The notes: generated by a model from the sequence alone, not told the origin. Numbered from the stretch's first letter, positions 25,908 to 38,000 are shown. The stretch: 64,000 nucleotides of DNA from Talinum fruticosum (GCA_021018815.1 JAITYX010000046.1:2793501-2857500); one strand, 5' to 3'. Numbers and translations are program-made.

Positions 25908-26235
25908 ATAAATTCATAATTTATATATTCACATAACGTAGGTGGTGGTTTTAGATACAAGAGGTAAGTTATGTGTGTGTGATTATTTAATATAAATTCA
26001 TAATTTATATATTCACATATTGTAGGTGGTGGTGGTTTTAGATACAAGGTAAGTTATATTTGTGCGTGTGTGTGTGGAGGGGGTATATTAAAATTCATAT
26101 ATTCACATATTGTAGGTGGTGGTTCTAGATACAAGAGGTAATGTGTGTGTGTTTATTTAATATAGATTCATAATTTATATATACACATATTGTAGGTGGT
26201 GGTGGTGGTTCTAGATACAAGAGGTAAGTTATGTT
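25908..26235. repeat. Four tandem ~80-90-bp units upstream of a LINE
   Basis: A core of GTAGGTGGTGG, then TCTAGATACAAGAGGTAA or a close variant, recurs at about 25,938, 26,023, 26,113 and 26,193, each preceded by TAAATTCATAATTTATATA and CACATA. Spacing is about 80-90 bp and units differ in GT-rich linkers. The GAGGTAAGTT at unit ends matches a plant 5' splice site. It lies directly before ORF1 of the plus-strand LINE and may be that element's 5' untranslated repeat. Confidence 0.75.
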
Positions 26236-27320
26236 TTTTTTTTTTTTTAGTCATGGCGAGGGTAAGAGAGGGAGGTCGAAATCACACACAAATAATGAAA
26301 TTCTTCGCGATTGTTATCGGTGAAGACAAGAGGTGGTCAGAATGGTCAAAAAGGGGAAAAATCAAATACAAAGATAGAGAAATTGGCTGGAAGTAATTGA
26401 ACACTACCACCTTCAAGCCACGTGATCGAAGGGGATTCGGAAATGGTAGTGCAAGAAGAAGGGGCAGAGGAGACTAGATCCCGACCTGAAAATAAGAGGC
26501 TAGCTACTCCATCGTCAAAGATGAACACTTATGCAACACTGGTAAACCCGGAGGAAGGTAACTCCCTCAAATATGTTTCGTTAGTAGAAGTGAATGGATC
26601 TAAAATAGCACAATTAGATCATAATGATATAGCTGGTGAAATTGAGTATTGGAAAACAGCAATTCTGTATAAGGTATTGGGGGCAAACCCGCTATTTGGT
26701 GTGGATGAATTTGTTAAAAAGTTTTTGAAAAATTAGGCTATTGATAAAGTAGCCATGGTTAGGAAGGGAATATTTTTGGTTCACTTCTCTAATTGTCAGG
26801 ACAAAGAGGTCTGTGCTAGTTAAGGGATTTATTTCTTTAACAGGAAACCTTTTCTTGTCAAACCATAGAATCTTGAGCTTGAAATAGTTATCAATGCTAG
26901 TTAGACTCGGCAAATAGGTCGGATTGGTTAGGGTTCATATTTGTGTCGAACATAAATGAGTTGAAACCCCACCGACCTAAACCTGACCTTGTTAATAAAC
27001 AGGTTGACAATCTCCAACCTTAACCTATTTATTTAATTAAATGGGTTGATGTGATTTTGACCGGTTTACCTATTTAAGTAAACGAGTCATAATCAGGTAA
27101 ATCGGTTACCCGTTTACCCTTTATCATGTTGTTTTTAACTAATCAAACATAAATCACTTGCAATTAAACATAAAATGTTTTCTTGTGCTTACAAAAGATT
27201 AAACCATTGCCCATTAAGCTAAGGTTCAACAACTATATAATCAAAGTAGCAAACCACAACCAAAGCCTAAATTCTAACACCAAATATTACAATTCACCAC
27301 AAAACAAGTGGCTTATATGA

Positions 27321-27434
27321 TCAAGTCTTAGGATGAGTTGTCTTCTTTGCACATCGACTATCAACTTCAACAACTTCGTCTTCAACTTTAGATTCTACAT
27401 CAATCGGCACAGAGGCCGAATTTTTGGAAGCCAT
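27321..27434 (-). pseudogene. Remnant start of a hAT transposase
   Basis: From the ATG at 27,434 the minus strand reads MASKNSASVPIDVESKVED, then stops after 37 codons. This N-terminal peptide resembles the start of RICESLEEPER-like hAT transposases. The BED finger and catalytic parts are missing, so the rest was deleted. It places the direction of the parental transposase gene as leftward. Too short to act on its own. Confidence 0.55.
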
Positions 27435-28029
27435 AATTCTATGACACATTAAAAAAACACTCATACAAGAACAACCACACAAATCTATAGGAAATATAAA
27501 ATGAAAGCAAAAATAATCAAGCTACAATTATACAAATATCAGATCCGAGAAAGGGGAGACAGGATATAATTATACAAGAACAAAACCAAAATGAAAAAAA
27601 TATTATTTAAAATATCAGAATTAAAAAGGGGAGACAGGGATAAAATTATGTAAGAATAAAAACAAATAAAAAAATTTAAATGAAGGCAACAACAAAAATG
27701 ACCATCAAGACGAGTCGGTTTTAGACAAAAATCCATTAAAAAGAAAAATAAATCAAAATTGAAACAAAAAAGATTCACGAAAATGACAATACCACACAAT
27801 CTTTACTTGATTGAACCACCCAAAGTATCATTCGAATCTATAAAAGGGAGAGAGACAAGTAGCTATTAACATGCTAAAATAAAAATAAAAGGAAACAAGG
27901 GCTATCAGACAACCATACCTCACCGAAACTTGCGCTAATTTAATTAAGAGAAAGGGAAAGAGAGTGTTCTTTCTTCGAGAGAGAGACGCCGTTGAAGAGA
28001 AACAGAGTAGAGAGAGAGACAGATATGGC

Positions 28030-28073
<44 letters not shown>
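28030..28073. repeat. (AG)n microsatellite
   Basis: About 44 bases of AG units in the hAT derivative, within a wider purine-rich tract (27,945-28,190). Confidence 0.95.
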
Positions 28074-28079
<6 letters not shown>

Positions 28080-29159
28080 AAAGCCATGGAGATGGAAAGC
28101 CGCAACACAGAAAGAGAGAGAGATACAAATGCAGTAGAGAGTATGTGTGGAGAGACTCGTGGAGAAGAGACATCAACAGAGGGAAGGAAATGAATGACGA
28201 ACTACGGTTTCTTGGTTTAGATAACTTATATACTAAGGCCAATTAGGGTTAATAAAATCTAGGTTAGGTGGCTACAAGGCCCAAAATGAAGGGGGGAGGG
28301 TTATTGGCAATTTTATAAGGTCGACCCTTTTTCCTTTTTTCACAAATCTTAAAAGAAAAACAAGAACTTATTATATACGGGTTAAATGGGTTTTCGGTAA
28401 ACGAGTCAACCCGTAAACCTATTTAATTAAACGGGTTAAATAGGTTATTTTTCGTGTCAAAAATCTTAACTCGAACCTATCCCATTCAATTAAACGGGTT
28501 AAGCGTGTTAACCCAATTAATTAAACAGGTTGAAAATCTTTACCCAAACCACTTAATTTTGTGTCGGTAATCATGTCGAGTCAGCTTTTCCCAACTCTAA
28601 TGCTAGTAGCTCATTGCTCGTGTGGGTTAAGCTCCTGAGCTGGATATTAAATACTTGGGGATTGATAGCTTAAGTAAGATTGGAAGCTTAGTTGGTATAC
28701 TAATAAAAACCGATAAACATATGATGGAAAAAATCATGTTGCAAGTATGCTAGATTATTGGTTGAGGTTCAAATCAATGATCCACTCCCTAAGGTTGTTC
28801 AATTTGTCAATGAAAGCGGAGTGTTGATTAAACAGAAGGTTGCGTTTGAGTAGAAGCCTATAAGGTGCTCTCATTATGCTCTTTTTGGGCATGATGTGCA
28901 AGACTCGTAGCGGGAAGAAGGACATTAGACAGGAGTGGAGATCCGTGCAACAAACTTCTAATTCAGCCCTAAATCGGGAGAAGAGATAGAGCACACAAAC
29001 CCAAACCGATGAGAAACAATTCAAGCATACCAAGGAGAACCGCCACTAGGAGCCCCGCATGAGTAATAAATCCTACTAGTTCAACAAATAACTTTGAGGT
29101 GCTGCTTGAGAAGGAAATTGTGAACATGGTCACACAGGATATGCTGAGAGGGAGATCTA

Positions 29160-29830
29160 CAAATGGAGACTATAATTTGCTTGGAATTTTAGGGGCCTAA
29201 ACAACCCTAATAAACAGCTAGATGTCAAGAACTATTTAAGAAAACAAAAAGTTAGTTTAGTTGGATAGTTGGAAATAAAGTTGAAAGTAGGAATGGAGGA
29301 AGTTGTGGCAAATAGAATGTTGGATGGATGGTACTACTACACAAATAGGGACCTATTACAAAGGGGTAGAATTATGATAGTAGTACAACTATAATGCTAC
29401 AAGGTACATATTGTATATACAATCGAACAACTGGTTCATTGTATAATCACTCAAATAAAATCAGGATCTGTATTTTAGTTGATTATAACCTAAGGGCATA
29501 ACAAGGTACAACTTAGAAACGTGATGTGGGAGGAAATAATACACACAATAGGAAAAATTTATGACGCTTGGTGCCTCTTGGATGATTTCAACTCAGTCTT
29601 GGGGCTGGAAGATAGAATGTGAAAGTCGAAATCACAAATGGTGAAATTGAAGATTTCAGGAACTGTTTGGAATCTAGTGGATTGGAGGTGCTTCAATGTA
29701 TGAGAGCAAAATACACATGGTCCAATAATCAAGTACGACCAAGAATTGATCGGGCTTTAGTTAATTTTCATTGGTTCAATGCTTTTGAGTTTGTGCTTGC
29801 TCAATAACATGTAACAAGGACTTTCACATC
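29160..29830 (+). pseudogene. LINE apurinic-type endonuclease domain, broken
   Basis: Downstream of ORF1 the plus strand encodes, in shifting frames, an endonuclease start (LNNPNKQLDVKNYL, then SLVGLLEIKL, about 29,200-29,280). The C-terminal part is 29,619-29,807, with KYTWSNNQVRPRIDRALVN. These are conserved blocks of the endonuclease/exonuclease/phosphatase fold that nicks target DNA to prime LINE reverse transcription. Stops separate the blocks. Confidence 0.72.
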
Positions 29831-30704
29831 ACAGTCCTATTTTGCCATCCTTCCTTAACCGTCCCAAATAGCATCTAATTTCAAATTCTAGGATATATGG
29901 GCAAAAGACACACAGTTCCAGGAAATTATGCAAAAGGGAATTGAACGAACGGTTATGCATCTAAGATGATTGAATTAAGGAGGATAATGGTGGGCATTAA
30001 AAAGCCCTTGAAATTATTCAATAGAGACAAATTTGCTAACATTCATGATCAAGTAGATGTGACAAGAAGAAAATTAGAGCAAATACAACAAGCATTGAAA
30101 AAGATCATTAGGGTCAGTAGTCGAAGCAAGCGAGAATTAGACAAAAGGACTAAATTTCGTAGGTTTTATAGTCATCCCTTTTATTGAAGCAGTAACAATC
30201 CAAAGTAGATTGGACACACTATGGAGATCAATGCACAAAGTGGTTCATGGCAAGAATCAGAAAAAGGAAAAGGAATTATTTCATATATTCTATTCATGAT
30301 AATGCAGGTAGGAAGGTGGAAGGATTTGAGACAAGTGGCACATGTTATGGTGGAGTTTTACCATAATTTTCTTGGCACAAAATCAATATAAAGGAGGAAG
30401 ACTGATGTTAATGTAATGGAAAAAGGAGCATTGTTAAGCAGTGTATAGCAAATTGATTTGTGCAAATCCTTTAGCAATGAGAAAATCAAGAAAGTAGTGT
30501 GGTCAATTCCAAATGATAAGTCTCCAGGGCCTCGATGGGTAGAATAGTGGATTTTTCAAAGAATCTTGGGAGGTCATAGGTTCACATGTTTGTACTCGAA
30601 GTGAGAAATTTTTCAGAATGGGCCAAATGAAAAGGGACTAGAATACAATAAACTTAGCGTTGTTGTCTAAAGTCAATAATCCTCTAACTGCAGCAGACTT
30701 CAGA

Positions 30705-30951
30705 CCAATCTCTTGTTGCAATGTGATCTACAAGTGTGTGTCCAAACTCATTTGTGGTAGATTGAGGGATGTTATGCCATGCTTGGTAAACCAAAGTCAA
30801 GGGGCTTTTGTCAAAAACGAGAGCTATTACCAATCTCTTGTTGCAATAATCTACAAGTGTGTGTCCAAACTCATTTGTGGTAGATTGAGGGATGTTATGT
30901 CATGCTTGGTAAACCAAAATCAAGGGGCTTTTGTCAAAAACAGAGAACTGT
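30705..30951 (+). repeat. Tandem duplication (~125 bp) inside LINE reverse transcriptase
   Basis: Unit 1 (30,705-30,829) and unit 2 (30,830-30,951) start with CCAATCTCTTGTTGCAAT and match almost base for base. Unit 2 lacks two bases in the GTGATCTAC region, which restores the reading frame, so a 176-residue frame reads through both units with a 41-residue repeat. Confidence 0.92.
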
Positions 30952-31340
30952 TACAGAATGTACCGCTTTATCTAGAAATTATAAGAGGCTACAACATGAA
31001 GAATATATTATCTAGGTGTATATTTAAGATTAACATGAGGAAAGCATATGACTCCTTGCATTGGGAGTTTATTCAGGAAATGATGCAAGCTTATAATTTC
31101 TCACAAGTAATTTGTGCAGTGGATAATGGCCTGCATAACTACCACATCTTTCATTATAAATGTGAATGGGAACAATTATGGTTATTTTAAGAGGAAGGGG
31201 TGGCTTAAGATAGTGGGACCCCTTGCTCCTTTACTGTTTGTTCTTGCCATGGAGTATTTGTCAAGAATACTAGAACAAGCAGCAGATCATGCAGACTTGA
31301 GGTATCACCTAGGGCGCAAAAGCTCAAAATGACCCACTTA

Positions 31341-31749
31341 GGCCCTGTTCGGTAACAATATTTGGAGTAATTTTTAATCAACCAAATATTAGTGTTTGGT
31401 AGGCTAGTGTTTTAACTAGCTTTAGTAGTAGCTTATAGTATTTAGTGTTTCGAAAAGCTAAGAATATTATCTTTTTACATTTAAAAGTAGCATTTCATAT
31501 TTTTTTAACAAAAGCATCCTTTCATTAATTTATATTTGGTAAATTATCTATACCCTTTTACGTTAATTTATAATAATCAGGTAACTCAACCACTAAATTT
31601 ACTCGAACACATTTTATTCAACCGCTCAATTGAACAGACTATCCGCTAACAACTATCACCTACCTAAACAACTATCATCTACCTAAACAGACTATCAACT
31701 ACACAAATAGCTATCCACTACTCAAAAGCTCATTTTGTTGAACATGACC
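31341..31749. mobile_element. Tourist-like (PIF/Harbinger) MITE
   Basis: The 409-bp insert begins GGCCCTGTTCGGTAACAA and ends with the reverse complement of GGTCATGTTCAACAAAA. It is flanked by TTA on both sides (31,338-31,340; 31,750-31,752), the usual 3-bp target of this superfamily. No coding capacity. Confidence 0.85.
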
Positions 31750-32400
31750 TTAATGTTTGTAGACGATTTAATCATCTTTTGTGCAGCAAAATAGAATACA
31801 GATCAATATCATTATGGATAATTTTAAGGATTTTCAGCGACCTTAGGTTTGGAAGCAAATCGGGGAAATATGAGGTGATCATTGTAGACATTGATCACGA
31901 TAGCAAGCATTAGAGAGTTAGCGAGTACATCATTTAAAAAGGGAAATCTCCTATTAAGTATGTAGGATTCCCTATCACAGCTAGCGAGGTTCTTAAAAGC
32001 GAGAATGTAGAATAGTAATAGATAAGATTACTGCAAGGATTTAAACATGGGCATCACGACATATTTCTTATATGGGGAGAGTGACATTGATCAATTTAGT
32101 GTTGATGGGAGTATACAACTTTTGAGCATCAGTTGTTTTGTTGTCCCAAGAGGTAATTGAGCAAATTAATGCCAAATGCAGGAATTACTTTTGGGAAGTC
32201 GATGAGAAATTCGAAAAGTTCCCTTGTGTAGCATGGGAAGGAACCTACAAGCCAAAAGCATATGGAGGAATTGGGCTGAAGAATTTAAAGGTGTGGAATG
32301 AAGCCTTCATAGCCAAGCCGGTATGGGCGAGTGGTAGAAAAAAAGATACACTCGTAGGTCGGGTAGGTGCACGAGAGATACTTTAAAGGCAAGGACTGGT

Positions 32401-33014
32401 GGGACTACCAACCAAGAGGGGCTACATGTTGGTATTAGAGGAAAATCGGTAACATTAAAGACAAGTTCAAATTGAGATGTATAATAACACACAATTGGCG
32501 AGTGGAATACGGGGGAAAGATGGGTGTATATTGTCAAAGAGGGCTATATATGGGACCATAAAAAACCTGCAAAATAAAGAGAAATAGGCTAGAATACATG
32601 ATGAGGAGAATGATAAATGAGAAAGCTAGACTGCACAAATTCCGTACCATGATGAATACATGCTATGGGATATGTAATGGTGCGAGATGAGACAATTGAG
32701 CATCTATCCTATGACTACCTCTTTGCTACACAAATCAGGGAAGGAGTGACAGATTGGGCAGGAATATCACACAAAGTAGCAGCCTGTGGGAATGGATTAA
32801 GAGCTTGCAAAAAGTGAAAAGGGAGAAATGGAAAAAGCACTCGCAATGGGCAAGTGTTGTTGCATTATTCTATAGCATATGGATAGTAAGAAATAAGAAG
32901 ATATTCAAGAACAAAAATCCAACAATAGAGGATACACTACATACTATTATAGGGAATGTAAAGCAAAGGGCCCTGTTTATGACAAAAGGCTCAAGGTTTT
33001 TGAAAAGTGTATAA
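32401..33014 (+). pseudogene. LINE C-terminal zinc-binding region, broken
   Basis: The last LINE part includes an open frame (32,754-33,014) with WASVVALFYSIWIVRNKKIFKN, typical of the end of plant L1 polyproteins after the zinc-binding reverse-transcriptase domain. Earlier pieces (32,500-32,750) are scrambled by frameshifts. The zinc ligands cannot all be placed. Confidence 0.65.
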
Positions 33015-33138
33015 ATGTAATATATAGATAGACAAAAGGGAGGAGACGTAATTATGCTCGAGATGGGATAGAGAGAATGGAAGTATCCTGTTATAACCCT
33101 TAAACAATTGGTTCAGTTGGTAATGAAGAATCCAACCT

Positions 33139-33327
<189 letters not shown>

Positions 33328-33578
33328 CAAAATATCCCATTTAAGATAATATAATATATGATGTGACATTCTTATACAAATACATATATATATATATATA
33401 TATTGTGAAAATTTAGGATTGTATTCATTACCACTCGCAAAAATTGTTTAGGTTGTCGCCTTTACATATGGACACGCTACATGTTTAGCCTTTGCTATTT
33501 GCTACTACTCGGGACTTTGTACTTAGCAATTTACACTATAAGGTATGATATACGGTTTGCGTACTTTTTCGATCTCGA

Positions 33579-36500
33579 TTACATGCTTTGCATCCTCGTT
33601 GTGATTTTCTCCTTAATATCCGTTGATATGATGGAGTAGTCTTTGGCTATGTTGCTTGAAGATTCTTTGGTTTCTATTTGACCGAGATAGAGTATATCAT
33701 TGCAGCCACTCCTACCTATATCAGTCTCTTCCTCCACCATTTCCCCTTCATGTTCGAGTAACTTGTGCAGCCATATCCACAGATTATTCCCATTTAGTTG
33801 TACCCCACTCCATTTGGACAAGTCCTCCCTCAAATGTGTAGCTAGTTCACAGTAAAAAAAAAGTGTTCCTGGGTCTCTTCCGCTTTGCCACATATGCCAC
33901 AATTTTTTATCATAGGTATAGATCTGCTTATCCTAGCCCCGACAGGGAGCTTTTTGTGCATTAACACCCAGAAAGGGAATGAATGTCTAGGTATATTCAC
34001 CCTAGACCAAACAACTCTAGCCCAATTGGTTTTACTTGTGAAGATTAAGCCTCCACAAATATCCCTCTTTCACAAGTATACTCATATTTCCTACCATGGC
34101 CCCAAATCCATTTTCTGTTGTAGTTGTAACCCTATTTGAAGTGGTCTTTGATAAAGCATAATATCTTCCAATACCAACAAACATCACCTCTTGGTGTATA
34201 TCCCGACCACTCTTCAGATTTGAGGTATTTCTCATGGAACCATTTCACCTGTAGGATATCCTTCTTATTAGTTACTGCCTATATAAGTTTTTTTGTAGAT
34301 GCCTCATTCCATATTTTGATGTTCTTGATCCCATCCTCTAAATGACTTAGGCTAACATGTGTCCTACCACGATACAAAGGGAGGCTTTTGTAATCTCCAA
34401 TTGCTCCGCACAGAAATTTTTGTACTTGTCATTTACAAGCTTAATCACTTCTTCGGGCAAAATGAAGAATGAAGCCCAAAAATTGTAGAGCCCTATACAT
34501 ATTCAGTTGATACTCTTCTAGTGTAGGATATGTTTCTAGCTTTCCATGCTTGCAGTTTAGCAGTGATTTTATCAACCAATATTAAACAATCAGCTTTCTT
34601 GAACCCGCTCGCAGAAATGGGAATCCCCAAATATTTAATTGGGAGTTTCGCTTACGTAAAACATGTTCTTTTCCATAATCTATTGCTTCAACCTATCGGA
34701 GACCCCTCCCACAATGATGACTGATTTTTTCTTGTTTGTTTCCAGCCTAGAAGTAACCGAGAATTCATGCATGGTTTGCATAATTATATCCACTGATAGT
34801 AGTCTTGCTACACGGAAGATGATAAGATCATTTTTAAACATAAGGTGATTCAACCTTAATCTGAAGCAGTTAGGATGGAATCTGAAATTACTATTTTGTG
34901 CAACCTTTGTTCATGCTCTAGATAAATACTCCATTGAGAGTAAAAAGGTGGTTGGGGGGGAGGATAATGGATCCCTTTGTCTCAACCCTTTGCCTCCTTC
35001 AAAATACCCATGTGTGCCCCCATTCAATGAAACAAGTAAAAGAAGTTGTAGTGACACATTGCCTTACCCATTTTATGAACTCAGTAGAGAATTTGAGACC
35101 CTGCAACACTTCCTCCACAAACTCCCGAGTGGACTCGAGTCATATGATTTTATCATGTCTATTTTGAATAGACATCTCAGTGATATGTTAACCCTTTGGT
35201 ACTCCCTGGCAAGTTCCTGGCAAAGGAGCACATTGTAGAGTAGTTCCCTATTCCTTACAAAAGCACCTTGGTTGGGGTTAACTAATTCGAGCATCCGATT
35301 ACTAAGTCCGAGGCAAAGGAGCTTGGCTACACATTTGTAAATAACATTAAAACATGATATGGGCCTGAAATCGGATGCATTTTGGGGGCATGTTACTTTG
35401 GGAATTATTACTAGATTGGTAGAATTCCAGCCTTTGTGCATTTTCCCTAGCTTGAAGAACTCTTGTATCGCTTCTATAACAAGCTTCCCTGTGTTTTGCC
35501 CAACATTCTTTAAAGAACCCATTGTTGAACCCATCGGGTCCAGGGATTTTCATTGGGTATGTTGAAAATCACTTTTTGATTTCATCATGTGTGAATGGTC
35601 TACATAACTCCGATTGCTTGTTTAATATTGAGGCAGTGACCATAAGAAAATATATCATTGTTCACCTTTTGCCTGGTTCTTTGTTGTTTTCCCAGTAGAT
35701 TCTTGTAATATGCTACCATGACTTGTGCAACATCATCAACCCCTCTCTTCTTCTCTCCACGTAGTCCTCGTAGTTCATATATACAGTTTGCCTGTTTCCT
35801 CCTTTTGACTGTGGCAAAGAAAAATTTGTTACATTGGTCCCCAAACTGAGACCAATCCATCTTGCTCTATTGTTTTTGAGTGCTAAGCCGGATTGGATGA
35901 TGTTAATATACTGCAGTCTCCTTTCCTCTTCCTCTTTGATGTACTGCAAACGCTGATGATTTCTTTGTAACTTTTCCTGTATATCTTCTAGTTCCACCTT
36001 GGCAATGTCCATTTAAATGTGTATATGTGCATACTTATCCCTATTGAGTTTTTTGAATGGTGTTTTCAAGCAAAATAAGAGATTTCTCGGTTCAACCATC
36101 TTGTTCTCCTCTTTAGCTTTAACCAAGAAATTTTGCACAATACTCCTAAATAGCTGATCTTTCCCCACATTTCACAATATCCGAAAAAGGAAGGTGTTTT
36201 GGGACAATTAGGGAATGTGAGCAATCGGGGTATGGTAATATAACCCCTGCATCAAGTATTCAGCATGAACAAACTCAAATTTTGAGTACCAATGTGTATT
36301 GACTAGAGCCCATTCTATTCTAGTCCAAATTGACTTGTTTGACCGGGTACATCTTGCCCCATAGTGTTGCAAAATAAAGAGTTCATTATTTTCCACATAG
36401 GCATACTTCCACTAATACACCATGCTTTAACCATTTGATGAGCTATTTCAGTGATCTTTACCCATAATGTAATTTTATGTTGTGTTTTGTTGTGTCCATA

Positions 36501-36880
36501 AACCACTTGTCCGAGTATAATTCTCTTTTTGTTGCTAATTGCAATACTCGTAGTGCCTCAACTGTTCTGAACTGTTTTCAATCTTCACCTTATATTGAAA
36601 TGGTTGCCATACAACTATAATTTTTCCTTTAGGAAGAAAATGCCCGTTTGAGGCATACTTCCAACCATAGCATATTTTTTCCATTACTTTTCCTTCATTC
36701 CCCACTCGCTAGTTTGGTTTCCAGTAGCCCAACTATCCTAATTTTTTGTTTTTTGAGGTAGTGCAGCACATCTACCTATTTATTAGGGTTATTTAATCCG
36801 CTAACATTCCAGCATATTACATTCATCCGGGAGGTTGTCCCCTACGCCCGATGAATAACAATCTCCCTAATTTCTTCTTC
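33579..36880 (-). pseudogene. LINE ORF2: endonuclease, reverse transcriptase, zinc-binding end, broken
   Basis: The endonuclease end is seen at 36,208-36,396 (SIWTRIEWALVNTHW). The RT start is at 35,347-35,553 (KIPGPDGFNNGFFKECW), followed by FRPISCFNVIYKCVAKLLCLGL and GAFVRNRELLYNVLLCQELAREY (35,073-35,534) and KIDMIKSYDSSPL at about 35,150. The catalytic-box part (about 34,850-34,800) is decayed. The C-terminus (33,579-33,902) has LFFYCELATHLREDLSKW, the zinc-binding region. The order is that of plant L1 ORF2, which nicks DNA and copies its own RNA. Many frame changes. Confidence 0.76.
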
Positions 36881-36959
36881 AATCAATGCTTCAAAGTTAT
36901 TGGAAAGTTCAATAGTATTTCTTTGGACAGTGTTGGGTCTCCTTTGCTGTTATCTTAGG

Positions 36960-38000
36960 CCTACTAAATCCCTCTTCATCTTACTGAGTATTTCCCTTTT
37001 TCACCACTGGTTTTCGGATTTGTCTCCATTCAATTTTGGTTTTTTATTTCTTCTTGCATTCAGATAATTCATGACCAAATAGATTGCAATGTGTGCATTT
37101 CACTGGTTTCCATTTATAAACCACCTTTTGCTTAATCACCACATCATTCTCACTCACAAAATCCATAGATTCAGGTAAGTTTTTATTCAACTGAACCTCA
37201 ATCATCACTCTAGCATAATGTAATGATGTCCTCTCTATGGTAGGCTTGTTTGTTTTAATAGGTATACCTATTAAACTGCTGATCTTACTAAGGCTCTCTA
37301 CCCCCAAGTATTTGATGTCAAGGTCAAGGAATTGTAACCAAATTGGTAGTGAAGATATTGTATTCAAATCAATGACAAGATTTCATTCCATGGCTGGACT
37401 AGAAAGGGCTTTTTATCAAAAAGTACAAACTCTTGCTCGAACCGCATCCCTATCTTGTATTGAATCAAAACGAACAATATTTGATGTCAAGGTCGGGAAT
37501 TGTAACCAAATTGGTAGTGAAGATGTTGTATTCAAATCAATGACAAGATCCTCATTCCATGGCTTGACTATAAAAGGCTTTTTATAAAAAAGTACAAACT
37601 CTTGCTCGGAACTACATCCCTATCTTGTACTCGAATCAAAACAAACAATAAACACTCCTTTCCTCGGTGAAGCAACCTTATTTATGTTTTGTGATTTCCG
37701 AATCCTCCTTATAAACCCATCAATAACCTCAAATGGTGGGTTTGCCCTAAGAACACAACATAATATAGAAGTGCTCCAGTATTCTATTCACTCGCAATGT
37801 CCTGTTTCTCAACTTTAGCACATTTATTCCCATTAATTTCAAGCTTAGGAACAAATTTTAGAGCATTACTTTCATCTAGATTTACCCATGCCGCATATGA
37901 GCTCACCCGATTTTGATTGCTGCTATTTTCCATTGATGACTATTGATTTTCCACTCCAATTAAAGGAATTAGAGTCGTGGGTACGGTACCCCTTAGAGGG
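36960..38000 (-). pseudogene. LINE ORF1 with DUF4283-like domain and CCHC knuckle, broken
   Basis: The best block (37,044-37,367) has LDIKYLGVESLSKISSLIG, then VVYKWKPVKCTHCNLFGHEL and ECKKK. The zinc knuckle C-x2-C-x4-H-x4-C is complete here. Upstream frames (37,650-37,940) keep a start region related to the plus-strand copy (AAWVNLDES and NALKFVPKLEINGNK). The protein would bind LINE RNA. A 169-bp tandem duplication (37,311-37,648) and frameshifts disrupt the DUF4283-like half. Confidence 0.74.
37311..37648 (-). repeat. Tandem duplication (169-bp period) in LINE ORF1
   Basis: TTTGATGTCAAGGTC begins both units (37,311 and 37,480). The rest, including AATTGGTAGTGAAGAT and AAAAGTACAAACTCTTGCTC, repeats with few changes. 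The duplication breaks the ORF1 frame. Confidence 0.9.

Larger units (their letters stand above)
26902..28599 (-). mobile_element. hAT deletion derivative with terminal repeats and 8-bp target duplication
   Basis: Ends are TAGACTCGGCAAA (left) and, in reverse complement, TAGAGTTGGGAAA (right). They are flanked by the exact 8-bp duplication ATGCTAGT (26,894-26,901 and 28,600-28,607). Subterminal regions are dense in GGGTTA/AACCCG units. The body keeps only a transposase start (27,321-27,434), so it is an internally deleted, non-autonomous copy. It sits inside LINE ORF1, so it is younger than that LINE. Confidence 0.9.
26422..29160 (+). pseudogene. LINE ORF1 (DUF4283-like, RNA-binding), split by a hAT insertion
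   Basis: The upstream half (26,422-26,893) encodes an acidic N-terminus, then EIEYWKTAILYKVLGANPLF, the signature of the DUF4283-like domain found in plant LINE ORF1. The match resumes after the hAT insert (28,608 onward) with LDIKYLGIDSLSKIGSLVG and then a decayed zinc-knuckle region near 28,850-28,900. ORF1 proteins coat LINE RNA in the particle that carries out reverse transcription. A stop at 26,734 and others after the insert break the frame. The start at 26,422 is the first ATG of the open stretch and is not certain. Confidence 0.72.
29966..32400 (+). pseudogene. LINE reverse transcriptase, interrupted by a MITE and a tandem duplication
   Basis: Blocks in order: a linker helix (29,966-30,187), PNDKSPGP-like start of the RT fingers (about 30,500), FRPISCCNVIYKCVSKLICGR (30,700-30,760), KINMRKAYDSLHWEFI (about 31,030-31,075), GPLAPLLFVLAMEYLSRIL (31,217-31,275), and the catalytic box FVDDLIIFC (31,756-31,782) on the far side of the MITE. 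The thumb region follows to about 32,400. RT copies LINE RNA at the nicked target. A 125-bp tandem duplication repeats the IYKCVSKLICGRLRDVM block. Frameshifts, the duplication and the MITE make it inactive. Confidence 0.8.
26240..33020 (+). mobile_element. L1-type LINE, plus strand, broken and carrying nested inserts
   Basis: Order on the plus strand: ORF1 with DUF4283-like domain, endonuclease, reverse transcriptase, zinc-binding region. ORF1 is split by a hAT element (26,902-28,599) and the reverse transcriptase by a Tourist-like MITE (31,341-31,749). Numerous stops show it is inactive. It is related to the minus-strand LINE at 33,404-38,160: both ORF1 proteins share the LDIKYLG..SLSKI motif. 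The 5' limit is approximate. Confidence 0.8.

Noticed and set aside
25908..26235. CRISPR-like array of repeats
   Set aside because: Plant nuclear context, direct tandem units with variable GT-rich linkers, no spacer pattern.
34530..35238. Several plus-strand ORFs at 34-35 kb
   Set aside because: They are antisense shadows of the minus-strand LINE reverse transcriptase.
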